From Actinocorallia aurantiaca (GTDB lineage: Bacteria > Actinomycetota > Actinomycetes > Streptosporangiales > Streptosporangiaceae), in contig NZ_BAAATZ010000003.1 in the NCBI RefSeq assembly GCF_039533685.1, positions 62,001 through 126,000 on the forward strand: DNA of 64,000 nucleotides, read 5' to 3'. This document shows, one piece after another, positions 42,558-51,452 of the stretch. The notes below the pieces were generated by a model that made no database searches, was not told the origin of the DNA, and saw only the letters and a list, made by a program, of their open reading frames with translations. A program made the translations under genes and the position numbers. How positions within the stretch are numbered: the first letter of the stretch is position 1; each line of letters starts with the position of its first letter.

Positions 42558-43789
42558 CGACCTGGAAACCCGCCCGGCGGACGCCCGAGGCCGCCGCCGT
42601 ATACGCGGCCGCAGAAGCAGACCGGACGGCGCGTCCGGAGCGCTACCGACTCGGCGCGGACACCGCGGACGCGGTCATCGCTCAGGCGACCAGAGGTGTC
42701 GGGGACTCTCTCCTGGACGACCCCTCGGAGTGGCGTGAAGGGCTCGAACGGTACCTGGAGTCCGCTGCGGAGGACGGTCGGCTGAACGCGCTCGGAGTGA
42801 AGGCGGCCTTCGGTTCGGCGGTGACGAGGCTACGCGCCCGCATCCTGACGGCCCGTCACCTCGCGGCCCACCCGGAGACCACCGAACGCCGCCTCACACC
42901 GCCGATCTTCATCGTCGGCGGCTGGCGTACGGGCACCACGTTCCTGTTCCGCCTGCTCGCCGCAGATCCCAGGCTCCGCGCCCCTCTGTCCGCGGAGCTG
43001 GGCGCCCCGTGGCGGTTCGCCGACGTCGAGGGGAAAGAACGTGAAGAGCTGCTGGACTCCTCTTCCCGTGCCCAAGACGCCCTCCACCTCCTGAACCCCG
43101 CTCTGGCCACCGTCCACGACTTCGGCACACGCCTCCCGGAAGAGTGCGTCCTGGCCATGGGCACCGACTTCCGCAACTGGGGATTCAGCTCCACCATGCG
43201 GCTGGACGGCTACAGCGCCTGGCTGGCCGGTCAGGATCTGGCCGCCTCCTACACCCGCCACCGCAGGGTCCTGCAGATCCTCGACGCGCAAGACGGCCGC
43301 CGCTGGGTCCTCAAGGCCCCGGCCCACCTGCCCGAACTCGCGCACCTGGCCGCGGCCTTCCCCGGCGCGTGCGTCGTCCACCTGCACCGCGACATCGTGG
43401 AGACCGTCGCCTCCGGCGCCAGCCTGTTCTCCGTCTTCCGCTCCACCTACAGCGACGACGTGGACGCCCATGACGTCGGCAGGTTCCAGACCGGTCAGAC
43501 CGAACTCTGGCTCCGCCGGGCCCTGGCCTTCCGGGACTCCCCGTCGGCGGAGTCCGTCACCGTCCTGGACGTGCGCTACGAGGACCTGGTCTCGTCGACG
43601 TCCTCGGTGCTGAAGCAGATCTACGCCGCGGCCGGTCTGGCGGCCCCCTCCGACCCGGACGGCATGGTCGCGCGCTACCACGCCACCCGACCCCGCCAGG
43701 CGAAAGGGACCCACCGCTACACCCCCGCGGAGTTCGGTCTCGACGAGAACGAACTCCGCGAGCGTTTCGCCTTCGCTCCCCGGCCGTGA
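42554..43789 (+). CDS. Sulfotransferase family protein
   Basis: 411 aa. PAPS-binding P-loop analogue GGWRTGTTF (about 122-130) and the 3'-phosphate motif near HLHRDIVETVASGAS. Cytoplasmic; an N-terminal extension of about 110 residues precedes the core. It would transfer sulfate from PAPS to a hydroxyl. Coupled to DUF1214 and P450, so it may sulfate the hydroxyl the P450 installs (inference). Confidence 0.9.
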   Translation: MTTWKPARRTPEAAAVYAAAEADRTARPERYRLGADTADAVIAQATRGVGDSLLDDPSEWREGLERYLESAAEDGRLNALGVKAAFGSAVTRLRARILTARHLAAHPETTERRLTPPIFIVGGWRTGTTFLFRLLAADPRLRAPLSAELGAPWRFADVEGKEREELLDSSSRAQDALHLLNPALATVHDFGTRLPEECVLAMGTDFRNWGFSSTMRLDGYSAWLAGQDLAASYTRHRRVLQILDAQDGRRWVLKAPAHLPELAHLAAAFPGACVVHLHRDIVETVASGASLFSVFRSTYSDDVDAHDVGRFQTGQTELWLRRALAFRDSPSAESVTVLDVRYEDLVSSTSSVLKQIYAAAGLAAPSDPDGMVARYHATRPRQAKGTHRYTPAEFGLDENELRERFAFAPRP

Positions 43790-43818
43790 CATAACGCCCC
43801 GGAGGGGGTACCGGAGAC

Positions 43819-45996
43819 CTACCGGTCGGCGCCGCTGTACTCGGGCTGGAGGGACTCGGCCGGGGAGTCCCCGGCCTCCTCCAGGCCGCGGCGCAGCTTC
43901 TCGCCCTCGATGTCGAGGTCGGGCAGCACCCGCGCCAGCGGACGGGGCAGCCACCAGGCGGCCTTGCCGAGCAGCGACATCACCGCGGGGACCAGCGTCA
44001 TGCGGACGATGAAGGCGTCGATGAAGACCCCGACGGCCAGGGCGAACCCGATGGACTTGATGATCGGGTCGGGAGTGAGCATGAACCCGGCGAACACCGC
44101 GATCATGATGAGCGCCGCGGCGGTGACGACGCGGGCGTTGTGGCCCAGGCCGTTGACGGTGGCCTGGCGGGGCGTGTCGCCGTGGACGAAGTCCTCGCGC
44201 ATGCGGGAGACGAGGAACACCTCGTAGTCCATGGCCAGCCCGAACAGGATGCCGATCAGGATGATGGGCAGGAAGCTCACCAGGGGGCCGGGGGTGTCGA
44301 CGCCGACGAGCCCGGCCAGGTGGCCCTGCTGGAAGACCGCGACGGTGAGGCCGAAGGTGGAGCCGACGGTCAGCAGGAACCCGGCCGCGGCCTTGACCGG
44401 CACCAGCACCGAGCGGAAGACCAGCATCAGCAGCAGGACCGACAGGCCCACCACCAGCAGCAGGTAGACCGGCAGCGCGTCGGCGAGCTTGGCGGAGATG
44501 TCGATGCCGATCGCGGTGATCCCGGTCAGCGCGATCTCCGCTCCCCGCACGTCGGCGACCGCGTCGCGGACGGCGTGGACGGTGTCCTCGGTGGCGGGGT
44601 CGGTGGGGCCGGTGTCGGGGATGACGGCCACCAGACCGGTGGTGCCGTCCTGGTTGAACTGCGCGGGCATGGCGACCTTCACGCCCTCGACGCCGTTGAT
44701 GATCTGGACGGCCCGTTCGGCCGCGGCCTTGGCGGACGCGGCGTCGTCGCCGGACACCACGGCGATCAGGCGGCCGTTGAAGCCCTCGCCGAATCCTTCG
44801 CTGGTCAGGTCGTAGGCCTGGCGTTCGGGGGTGTCCTCGGACGCGGTGCCCGCGTCGGGCAGGGCCAGGTGCATGTCGGTCACGGGCAGGGCCAGGGCGC
44901 CCAGCGTCAGCACTCCGGCCAGCAGGACCGGCACGCGCAGCCGGGTGACCAGGCGGCCCCACCGGTAGCCGAAGGGCTCCTTGCCGGGCACGGGCCCGGT
45001 GGCGCCGCGCCGCTTGCGGGGCAGGATCCTGTCGCCGGCGAACGCGAGCACGGCGGGCAGCAGGGTCAGGGCGACCACGACGGCCACCGCGACGGTGGCG
45101 GCGGCGGCCAGGCCCATGGCGGTCAGGAACGGGATGCCGACGACCGACAGGCCGGCCAGGGCGATGACCACGGTGGCTCCGGCGAACACCACGGCGGACC
45201 CGGCGGTGCCGATCGCCCGCGCGGCCGCCTCCCGAGCCTCCAGGCCCTCCAGCAGGTTCTGCCGGTGACGGGAGGTGATGAACAGCGAGTAGTCGATGCC
45301 GACGGCCAGCCCCAGCATCAGCGCCAGCACGGGGCTGGCGTCGTTGAGCTCCACCACGCCGGTCAGCGAGTACAGGCCGGCCATCCCGACGCCGACGCCG
45401 AGCAGGGCGTTGAGCAGCGTCATCCCGGCCGCCACCAGGGAGCCGAAGGTGAGGACGAGGACGACGGCGGCGACCAGCACGCCGATCCCCTCGGTCGCCC
45501 CGCCCAGGTGCGTCTCCTTGGCGACCTCGCCGCCGACCTCCACCCGCGGTCCCGGGCCGTCCTGGGCGATCTTCTTGTAGGCGGCGCGCTGGGCGTCGGT
45601 GATGTCGGCGATCTCGTCGGCGAACTGGACCTGGACCAGCGCGTAGCGGCCGTCGGGCGACACCCCGCCCGCCTGGAAGGGGTCGACGGCGGTCGCGCCG
45701 GGGATCGCGGAGGCCCGCTCGACGACGGGCGCGACCTCGGCCGGGGTCAGCTTCCGGTTCTGCGGGGCGGCGATGACGATGGTCCCGGAGGCGCCGGTGG
45801 CCTGGGGGAACTGCTTCTCCAGCGCGTCCATCGCGCGCTGGGACTCGGTGCCGGGCATGCGGAACGCCGCCGTGGTCGAGCCGCTGAACGCGGCGGCGGC
45901 CCCGCCCAGCAGGCCGAGCAGCAGCAGCCAGATCGCCACGACGAGGCCGCGGTGCCCGAAGCACCATCGGCCCAGCCGGTAGAGCAGGGTGGCCAT
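43819..45996 (-). CDS. MMPL-family RND transporter
   Basis: 725 aa from ATG 45996. Twelve expected helices in two bundles, with the family motifs GLAVGIDYSLFITSRHR and GLAMDYEVFLVSRMRED and two large extracytoplasmic loops (about 40-180 and 370-500). Exports lipids or drugs by proton motive force. Runs behind the TetR with a 41-bp gap, so probably one operon. Confidence 0.93.
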   Translation of the reverse strand: MATLLYRLGRWCFGHRGLVVAIWLLLLGLLGGAAAAFSGSTTAAFRMPGTESQRAMDALEKQFPQATGASGTIVIAAPQNRKLTPAEVAPVVERASAIPGATAVDPFQAGGVSPDGRYALVQVQFADEIADITDAQRAAYKKIAQDGPGPRVEVGGEVAKETHLGGATEGIGVLVAAVVLVLTFGSLVAAGMTLLNALLGVGVGMAGLYSLTGVVELNDASPVLALMLGLAVGIDYSLFITSRHRQNLLEGLEAREAAARAIGTAGSAVVFAGATVVIALAGLSVVGIPFLTAMGLAAAATVAVAVVVALTLLPAVLAFAGDRILPRKRRGATGPVPGKEPFGYRWGRLVTRLRVPVLLAGVLTLGALALPVTDMHLALPDAGTASEDTPERQAYDLTSEGFGEGFNGRLIAVVSGDDAASAKAAAERAVQIINGVEGVKVAMPAQFNQDGTTGLVAVIPDTGPTDPATEDTVHAVRDAVADVRGAEIALTGITAIGIDISAKLADALPVYLLLVVGLSVLLLMLVFRSVLVPVKAAAGFLLTVGSTFGLTVAVFQQGHLAGLVGVDTPGPLVSFLPIILIGILFGLAMDYEVFLVSRMREDFVHGDTPRQATVNGLGHNARVVTAAALIMIAVFAGFMLTPDPIIKSIGFALAVGVFIDAFIVRMTLVPAVMSLLGKAAWWLPRPLARVLPDLDIEGEKLRRGLEEAGDSPAESLQPEYSGADR

Positions 45997-46037
45997 GGGG
46001 GAACGAGCCTTTCCTTCGGAGATCGGTGAGGGTGTGC

Positions 46038-46601
46038 TCAGCCGCGGGTTCGGCCCAGCGCCCGCAGGGCGCCGGTGGTCAGCGCCTCGCGCAGGGTCTC
46101 GTCGTCGAACGAGAGGTGGTCGGCCGTGCCGGTCAGGAGCATGCCGCCCAGGGTCATGGTGGCCGCGACCCGGTCCAGCGGTTCCTCCGAGCGGCCCGCC
46201 ATGGCGTCGACCAGCCGGCGTTTGAGGGCGTCGACGTCCTCGAACTCGTCGTGCAGCTCCGAGATCGAGTCGAGGTCGCCCAGGTTGTCGAACAGCAGCT
46301 TGAGTTCGCGCCGGAACCGCAGGGTGAGGTCGACGAACCCGGCGACCGCGGCCTCGGCGGCTTCCCGGCCCTCCAGACCGCCCAGGCGGGCGTCCAGCGC
46401 GGTGACCTCTCTGCTGATGGGCAGCAGCAGTTCGGCCAGGATCGCCTCCTTGTTGCTGAAGTGGTACAGCAGCGACGCCTTCGAACAGCCCGTGTCGGAG
46501 GCGATGTCGGCCAGGGACGCGCCGCGGAAGCCGTGGCGGACGAACCGCCGCAGCGCCGAGTCGAGGATCCGTTCCCGCAGACCGGTGGAGGGACGAGCCA
46601 T
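46038..46601 (-). CDS. TetR-family regulator of MMPL exporter
   Basis: 187 aa from ATG 46601; a GTG at 46610 would add three residues. AcrR-type HTH (about 10-55; LADIASDTGCSKASLLYHFSNKEA). Palindrome 21 bp upstream. The downstream MMPL gene is its likely target. Confidence 0.9.
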   Translation of the reverse strand: MARPSTGLRERILDSALRRFVRHGFRGASLADIASDTGCSKASLLYHFSNKEAILAELLLPISREVTALDARLGGLEGREAAEAAVAGFVDLTLRFRRELKLLFDNLGDLDSISELHDEFEDVDALKRRLVDAMAGRSEEPLDRVAATMTLGGMLLTGTADHLSFDDETLREALTTGALRALGRTRG

Positions 46602-46621
46602 GAGGATCACGGTAACCGCTG

Positions 46622-46643
46622 GAACGGTGCAAGCTGACCGTTC
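46622..46643. promoter_or_regulatory. TetR operator for MMPL operon
   Basis: Perfect 7-bp arms GAACGGT / ACCGTTC with an 8-bp spacer, upstream of the TetR start. ACCGTTC half-sites are common in AcrR-type operators. Confidence 0.7.
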
Positions 46644-46685
46644 GGACAGGAACCGGGAGTGTCCTTCGTCACCGGCGTCGCGGGC

Positions 46686-47768
46686 TCATCCGCGACGGCC
46701 GCGCAGGGCGAGGGCCAGGAGGAGCTGGGGCAGGGCGGCGAGGGCGAACAGCAACCAGGACGGGGACCAAAGGGAGCCCAGCCCGTAGGCGGCGAAGACC
46801 ATCACGGCGACGACCTCCATGCCGAAGCCCGACAGCGAGGTGACGGTGGCGCGGGAGCGGTCGGAGAGCCGGTCCTGGAGCCGCGCCTCGGTGACGACCG
46901 TCGCCCACTGCGCGAGCCCGAAGGCGACGCCGATCGGCACGAAGCCGAGAGGATGGCGCACCACGGCTCCGGCGGCCAGAAGAAGGGCGGCCAGGGCCAG
47001 CGCGACGGACAGGCGGGAGCCGCCGCGCCCGGCGAACCACCCGCCGGCCGCGTCGCCCATGGAGGGCAGCAGCACCAGCAGCGGAACGAGGGCCAGGGCG
47101 GAGCCCGAGGCCTCGGCGGCCAGCAGCGGCAGGTACTCGTCCATCGCCGAGAAACCCGACATCAGGACGACGCCCAGGAGCAGCCGCCGGACCACCGGAG
47201 CGGCCCGGACCTGGGCCAGCCCGTCCCGGAACACCGCCCGCAGCCCGGGCTCCTCGTCCTCGTCCTCGTCCTCCCCGCCTTCACCCCTGTGCTCGGGAAG
47301 GGACCACGCGACCGCGGCCGTGAACAAGGGCACGACCACGCTGGCGATCCCGAGGGCGAGGAAGCCGCCGGCCGCCATGACGGGCACCGCGACGAGGGAG
47401 GAGACCATGGCGGCGGTCGTCCCCAGCGCCCGTGCCCGCCCGAACACCCGCGGATAGGAGCCCCCGGCCCCCAGCCGCGCCAGCTCCTCGTAGACCAGGG
47501 CCTCCTGGGCCCCGGAGGCCAGCGCGCCTCCCGCCCCCCACAACACGAACCCGGCCGCGAACGCGGGATAGGAGGGAGCGAACGTCCACAACCCGTACCC
47601 CAGCCCGGTGACCAGCGGCGCGAGCACCAGAAGCCGACGCCGCGAGAACAGGTCCGCGAGAAGCCCGGAAGGGATCTCCAGCAGGAACGAGACGCTCGAC
47701 CACAGGATGAACAGCGTCGAGATCTGCGCCGCCGACAACCCGGTCTCGGCGAACAGCAGCGAGTACAC
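46686..47768 (-). CDS. MFS transporter, N-terminus interrupted by in-frame TGA
   Basis: 360 aa readable from GTG 47768; 11-12 hydrophobic helices, motif GLLADLFSRRRLL after helix 2 and an acidic cytoplasmic loop (GGEDEDEDEEPG). Coding similarity continues upstream: NRLIRKVYAYAFLTDFILLYPV supplies the rest of helix 1. An ATG at 47861 with an SD-like AGGG in the same frame is followed by TGA at codon 6 (47844-47846). So the natural start is cut by a stop, and the GTG start loses most of helix 1. Possibly a pseudogene, or restart is used. Confidence 0.7.
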   Translation of the reverse strand: MYSLLFAETGLSAAQISTLFILWSSVSFLLEIPSGLLADLFSRRRLLVLAPLVTGLGYGLWTFAPSYPAFAAGFVLWGAGGALASGAQEALVYEELARLGAGGSYPRVFGRARALGTTAAMVSSLVAVPVMAAGGFLALGIASVVVPLFTAAVAWSLPEHRGEGGEDEDEDEEPGLRAVFRDGLAQVRAAPVVRRLLLGVVLMSGFSAMDEYLPLLAAEASGSALALVPLLVLLPSMGDAAGGWFAGRGGSRLSVALALAALLLAAGAVVRHPLGFVPIGVAFGLAQWATVVTEARLQDRLSDRSRATVTSLSGFGMEVVAVMVFAAYGLGSLWSPSWLLFALAALPQLLLALALRGRRG

Positions 47769-47956
47769 CGGGTAGAGCAGGATGAAATCCGTAAGGAACG
47801 CGTAGGCGTAGACCTTACGGATGAGCCGGTTCTCAGATGAAGATCAATGTCGCCAGGTCATGTCCTCACCCTAGGCGAACACCCCGAACGCACGCCATGG
47901 GATTTCGGCCGCGGATGACGTCAAGACGGGCCGGTGGGCTGTCTAAGCTCGAATGC

Positions 47957-48577
47957 ATGGCGAAGTATTTCGATGTGCATCCGGACAACCCGCAACCCCG
48001 GGCGATCCGCCAGGCGGTTGACCTGCTCCGTTCGGACGGGTTGATCGTGTATCCGACGGACTCGTGCTTCGCGCTCGGGTGCAGGCTGGAGAACAAGGCG
48101 GGCCTCGACCGGATCAGGGAGATCCGCAACCTCGACAGCGGCCACCACTTCACCCTGGTGTGCAAGGACTTCGCGCAGCTCGGCCAGTTCGTCCAGATCA
48201 GCAACGCGCTGTTCCGCTCGATCAAGGCTGCGACTCCGGGCGGCTACACCTTCATCCTCCCGGCGACCAAGGAGGTGCCGCGCAGGCTGCTGCACCCCAA
48301 GAAGAAGACGGTCGGCGTCCGGATCCCCGACAACGTCGTCGTCCAGGCCCTCCTGGAAGAGCTCGGCGAGCCGATCCTGTCGAGCACCCTCCTCCTGCCG
48401 GGCGAGAGCGAGCCCATGACCCAGGGCTGGGAGATCAAGGAGACCCTCGACAACGCCGTGGACGCCGTCCTCGACTCCGGAGAGGGCGGCACCGCCCCCA
48501 CCACGGTCGTCGATCTCTCCCAGGGCGAGCCCGAGATCCTCCGCCGGGGCACCGGAGACCCGTCCCTCTTCGAATAG
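47957..48577 (+). CDS. Sua5/YciO/YrdC-family protein (threonylcarbamoyl-AMP synthase-like)
   Basis: 206 aa. YPTDSCFALGCRLEN and the KKTVGVRIPDN core mark the YrdC fold, with ILSSTLLLPGE and a C-terminal DLSQGEPEILRRGTG. The length fits the YciO/TsaC group, which lacks the extra Sua5 domain. TsaC makes threonylcarbamoyl-AMP for tRNA t6A; YciO-type members may do something else, so the activity is not certain. Stands alone. Confidence 0.85.
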   Translation: MAKYFDVHPDNPQPRAIRQAVDLLRSDGLIVYPTDSCFALGCRLENKAGLDRIREIRNLDSGHHFTLVCKDFAQLGQFVQISNALFRSIKAATPGGYTFILPATKEVPRRLLHPKKKTVGVRIPDNVVVQALLEELGEPILSSTLLLPGESEPMTQGWEIKETLDNAVDAVLDSGEGGTAPTTVVDLSQGEPEILRRGTGDPSLFE

Positions 48578-48627
48578 GCCTGTCGCCGCCTATCCCTTCG
48601 GGGAGGGCTGTGTGAGCATGTTCTGGC

Positions 48628-50049
48628 ATGCGAGGTTCTGCCATTGCCTGGCTGGGGCATCCGGTGTCGGTGGTCGCGATCGTCGTGCTGGCGGTCAACG
48701 ATCAGGTGTTGAAGGGGGCCTACCCGGGCCCGGTGACGGGCAAGGTCAGCGACTTCGCGGGCCTGGTGTTCGCTCCGGCGCTGCTCGCGCTCGGTCTCTC
48801 GGCGCTGGGCCTGCGGGGGGAGCGGTCGGCCCTGGGAGCCGTCCTGGCCACCGGGGCCGGGTTCGTGCTGGTGAAGACGACCTCCACCGGAGCGCGGATC
48901 GCCGGTGAGGCGTGGGGGCTGGTGGCGGGGCCGTCGCTGATACGGGCTGATCCGACGGATCTTCTCGCCCTGCCCGCGCTGGCGGTGAGCTGGCAGGTCC
49001 ACCGGTGGGCCCGGAACCGGGAGACCCCCGAGCGACGGGTCCGTCTGGGAAGGGTCGTGGTGGTCATGCCCTTCGCGGTCGTGGCCACGGCGGCTACTTC
49101 GGCGCCCCTCGCACAGTCGGTCGACGCCGTCGGAACGTCCGGCGACCGGATCGTCGTGCGGGCGGAGGCCACGACCATCTCGACCACCGACGGCGGCGTC
49201 ACCTGGATGGGAGAGGAGAGCGGCCGCGCCGACGACCAGATCCGCGACGGTGCGACCCGCGCCTGCGTGCCGTCGGCGCCGTCGCACTGCTACCGCGTGG
49301 TCGAAGGACGGCTCGCCGTGCAGGAGACCACCGACGGACGGACCTGGCGCACGGCCTGGGAGATCTCGCCGGGACGGACCGACTTCCTGCGGCGGCAGGC
49401 CGTGGACAAGGGCTACGACCCCGATGTCTCCAGCAGGGCTCTGGCCGTGCAGGATCAGGCGGGCGGGCACGTCGTCGTGGTCGCCAACGGCGGCGACGGG
49501 CTCGTGGTGCGCGACACGAGCGGCACCTGGCGTCGGCTGGGCCACCCGGTCTGGACGGTGGGCGCCTCCCGGACGGTCGAGCCGATCACGCGTTGGAACG
49601 TCCCGGACCTGAAGGACGGGTCGGCCTACCGGTTCCGTGCGGGCTTCACCGCCCTGATCGTCCTGGCTTCCGCCCTGCTCGCAGGCCTGGGCTCCGGCCG
49701 CTCCCTGCGCTGGGGCTGCGCGCTGACGCTCGGGGGCGCGGTGTCCGGTCTGGGACTGCACTCGATGGACCTCCTGGGCGTAGCGGTCGCCCCGTTGTCC
49801 GCGACCCTGATCCTCGTGGGCCTCGTGCTCCTGGGCGTCGGCTCGTCCGCCGCGGCCGACCGGCGACGGGTCTTCTGCGTCGTACCGATCGCCCTGGCCG
49901 GCGCCCTGCTGGCCCCCGTCCCCCTGTTGTCCTGGACCACCGGCGTCCCCGACGCCTTCAGGACCGCCGTCCTCGGCAGCGTGTTGATCGGCTGCGCCGG
50001 AACCGTCGCGGCCTTCCTCACCGGAAGGGCCGTGGCGCGCGGCCGGTGA
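48628..50049 (+). CDS. Membrane protein with extracytoplasmic BNR-like domain
   Basis: 473 aa. Four N-terminal helices (about 8-150) start with HPVSVVAIVVLAVNDQVLKG, with PVTGKVSDFAGLVFAP. An external domain (about 180-330) with sialidase/BNR-like signs (STTDGGVTW, QETTDGRTWRTAWEI) follows. Four or five C-terminal helices (340-470) end it. No known function. The N-terminal motif is a recurring feature of actinobacterial proteins whose role I do not know. Confidence 0.75.
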   Translation: MRGSAIAWLGHPVSVVAIVVLAVNDQVLKGAYPGPVTGKVSDFAGLVFAPALLALGLSALGLRGERSALGAVLATGAGFVLVKTTSTGARIAGEAWGLVAGPSLIRADPTDLLALPALAVSWQVHRWARNRETPERRVRLGRVVVVMPFAVVATAATSAPLAQSVDAVGTSGDRIVVRAEATTISTTDGGVTWMGEESGRADDQIRDGATRACVPSAPSHCYRVVEGRLAVQETTDGRTWRTAWEISPGRTDFLRRQAVDKGYDPDVSSRALAVQDQAGGHVVVVANGGDGLVVRDTSGTWRRLGHPVWTVGASRTVEPITRWNVPDLKDGSAYRFRAGFTALIVLASALLAGLGSGRSLRWGCALTLGGAVSGLGLHSMDLLGVAVAPLSATLILVGLVLLGVGSSAAADRRRVFCVVPIALAGALLAPVPLLSWTTGVPDAFRTAVLGSVLIGCAGTVAAFLTGRAVARGR

Positions 50050-50093
50050 GGACACGGCTCTCGTCCGGCCGCCGTCGTGTTCCGGACGGGCGC

Positions 50094-51170
50094 CTACAGG
50101 CCGTGGCCGGCGCTCTTGCGGTAGCGGCCGGGGGAGACGCCCTTCCAGCGCTGGAAGGCGTGGATGAAGGCGGCGGGTTCGGCGTAGCCCAGCCGCCGGG
50201 CGATGTCCTTGGTGGGCAGGCCTTCGTCGAGCAGCCGTTCGGCGAGTTCCTCCCGGACCTCCCGCAGCAGTCCGCGGTAGCAGGTGCCCTCGGCGGCGAG
50301 GCGGCGGTTCAGGGTGCGCGAGCTGACCGACAGGCGGGCCGCGACCTCGTCGAGGGGCGGGACGGGGGTGCGCAGCAGTTCGGCGCGGACCCGTTCGCTG
50401 AAACGCGCGGGCTCCCCGGCGGCCGGAGCGGGGCNNNNNNNNNNNNNNNNNNNNNNNNNNNNNNNNNNNNNNNNNNNNNNNNNNNNNNNNNNNNNNCCGG
50501 GCCGCCGGGCGGCCAGCTTCCGCAGGGCCTGCTCGGACCAGTGCAGGGTGTGCCCGTCGGCGGTCGGCAGGGGCAGGTCCAGCAGGGCGGCGTCCAGCGC
50601 CATGAAGTCGCGGTCGGCGGAGAAGACCGGTTCGACTCCGAAGACCTGGAGGTACCGGTCGGCGTGGGGCGGCGGAGGCTGGGTGAGGTGCAGGCGGCGC
50701 GGTCTCACCGGGATCGACGTGGTCTCCCGGTGCAGGGTCAGGAGCGCCGCCATGTCGCGTTCGATGAAGAAGCGCCGCACCTTCTCGGGAAGCCCGCCTA
50801 CGCCGAGCACGAACCGGTACTCCGAGGCGTCGACCTCCATCCGGAGCTCCGTCACCCCGTAGAGGAAACCGAGGTGGCGCATCCCGAAGGCGGCGGCGTC
50901 CCGCACGGTCGGGCAGCTGAGGAGCCCGAGCCCCCAGACGCCGTAGGCGGTGAAGTGCATCCGGGAGCCCAGGGTGAGGCCGAGCCCGGGGGCGTCGCAG
51001 GCCTCCAGCAGGTTGGCCGCGGCGTCGATCTCCTGGTGCGGCGTGATCTCGCGCACGGGGTCGACGAGGTCGGCCTCGGCCAGCCCGGTGCCGGCCAGGC
51101 AGCGGTCCGCGCCCACCCCGTGCTCGGCCGCCAGCCGCACGATCTGCGCCAGACTGCCCGTGGTCCGCAT
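50094..51170 (-). CDS. AraC-family regulator (contains assembly gap)
   Basis: ATG 51170 with SD AAGGGA. N-terminal arabinose-binding-like domain (about 20-200; GLTLGSRMHFTAYG, LPEKVRRFFIE) and a C-terminal AraC HTH pair (VAARLSVSSRTLNRRLAAEG, IARRLGYAEPAAFIHAFQRWKGVSPGRYR). 62 Ns separate the two domains, and the frame is kept across them. Divergent from the NDMA-type ADH gene, whose induction by an alcohol or aldehyde is likely. Confidence 0.88.
   Translation of the reverse strand: MRTTGSLAQIVRLAAEHGVGADRCLAGTGLAEADLVDPVREITPHQEIDAAANLLEACDAPGLGLTLGSRMHFTAYGVWGLGLLSCPTVRDAAAFGMRHLGFLYGVTELRMEVDASEYRFVLGVGGLPEKVRRFFIERDMAALLTLHRETTSIPVRPRRLHLTQPPPPHADRYLQVFGVEPVFSADRDFMALDAALLDLPLPTADGHTLHWSEQALRKLAARRPXXXXXXXXXXXXXXXXXXXXXXPAPAAGEPARFSERVRAELLRTPVPPLDEVAARLSVSSRTLNRRLAAEGTCYRGLLREVREELAERLLDEGLPTKDIARRLGYAEPAAFIHAFQRWKGVSPGRYRKSAGHGL
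50435..50496. other. Assembly gap (62 N)
   Basis: Unresolved bases in the linker of the AraC gene. Both sides stay in the same frame. Confidence 0.97.
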
Positions 51171-51452
51171 CCGGTCCCTTCGCCTTTCGTTCCGGAGCCC
51201 GCCCCCGGCTCCGCTTCCGCCGGCCCTGCCGTCGTTGGCGGAAATTATCAATTTAGTAGGCGCATGGGCGCATTGTCAGCCCAAAAGTAAGCACTTAGTT
51301 TCACTCTTGACCAGCATGTTCGGGACCTGACCGCCGCCAGGCGTGCGGTACGGATCGCCGGCCGCCCGTCACTCCCTCCCCACCGGCCGCGGACGCCCGC
51401 CCCGGCACCCGGATGACGCGCTGCCGGCCTTCCGCGGGAATGAGGAGGACGA

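Noticed and set aside
44140..46029. 629-aa plus-strand frame over the MMPL gene
   Set aside because: Gln/Gly/Asp/Arg-rich antisense shadow without motifs; the minus strand carries the transporter.
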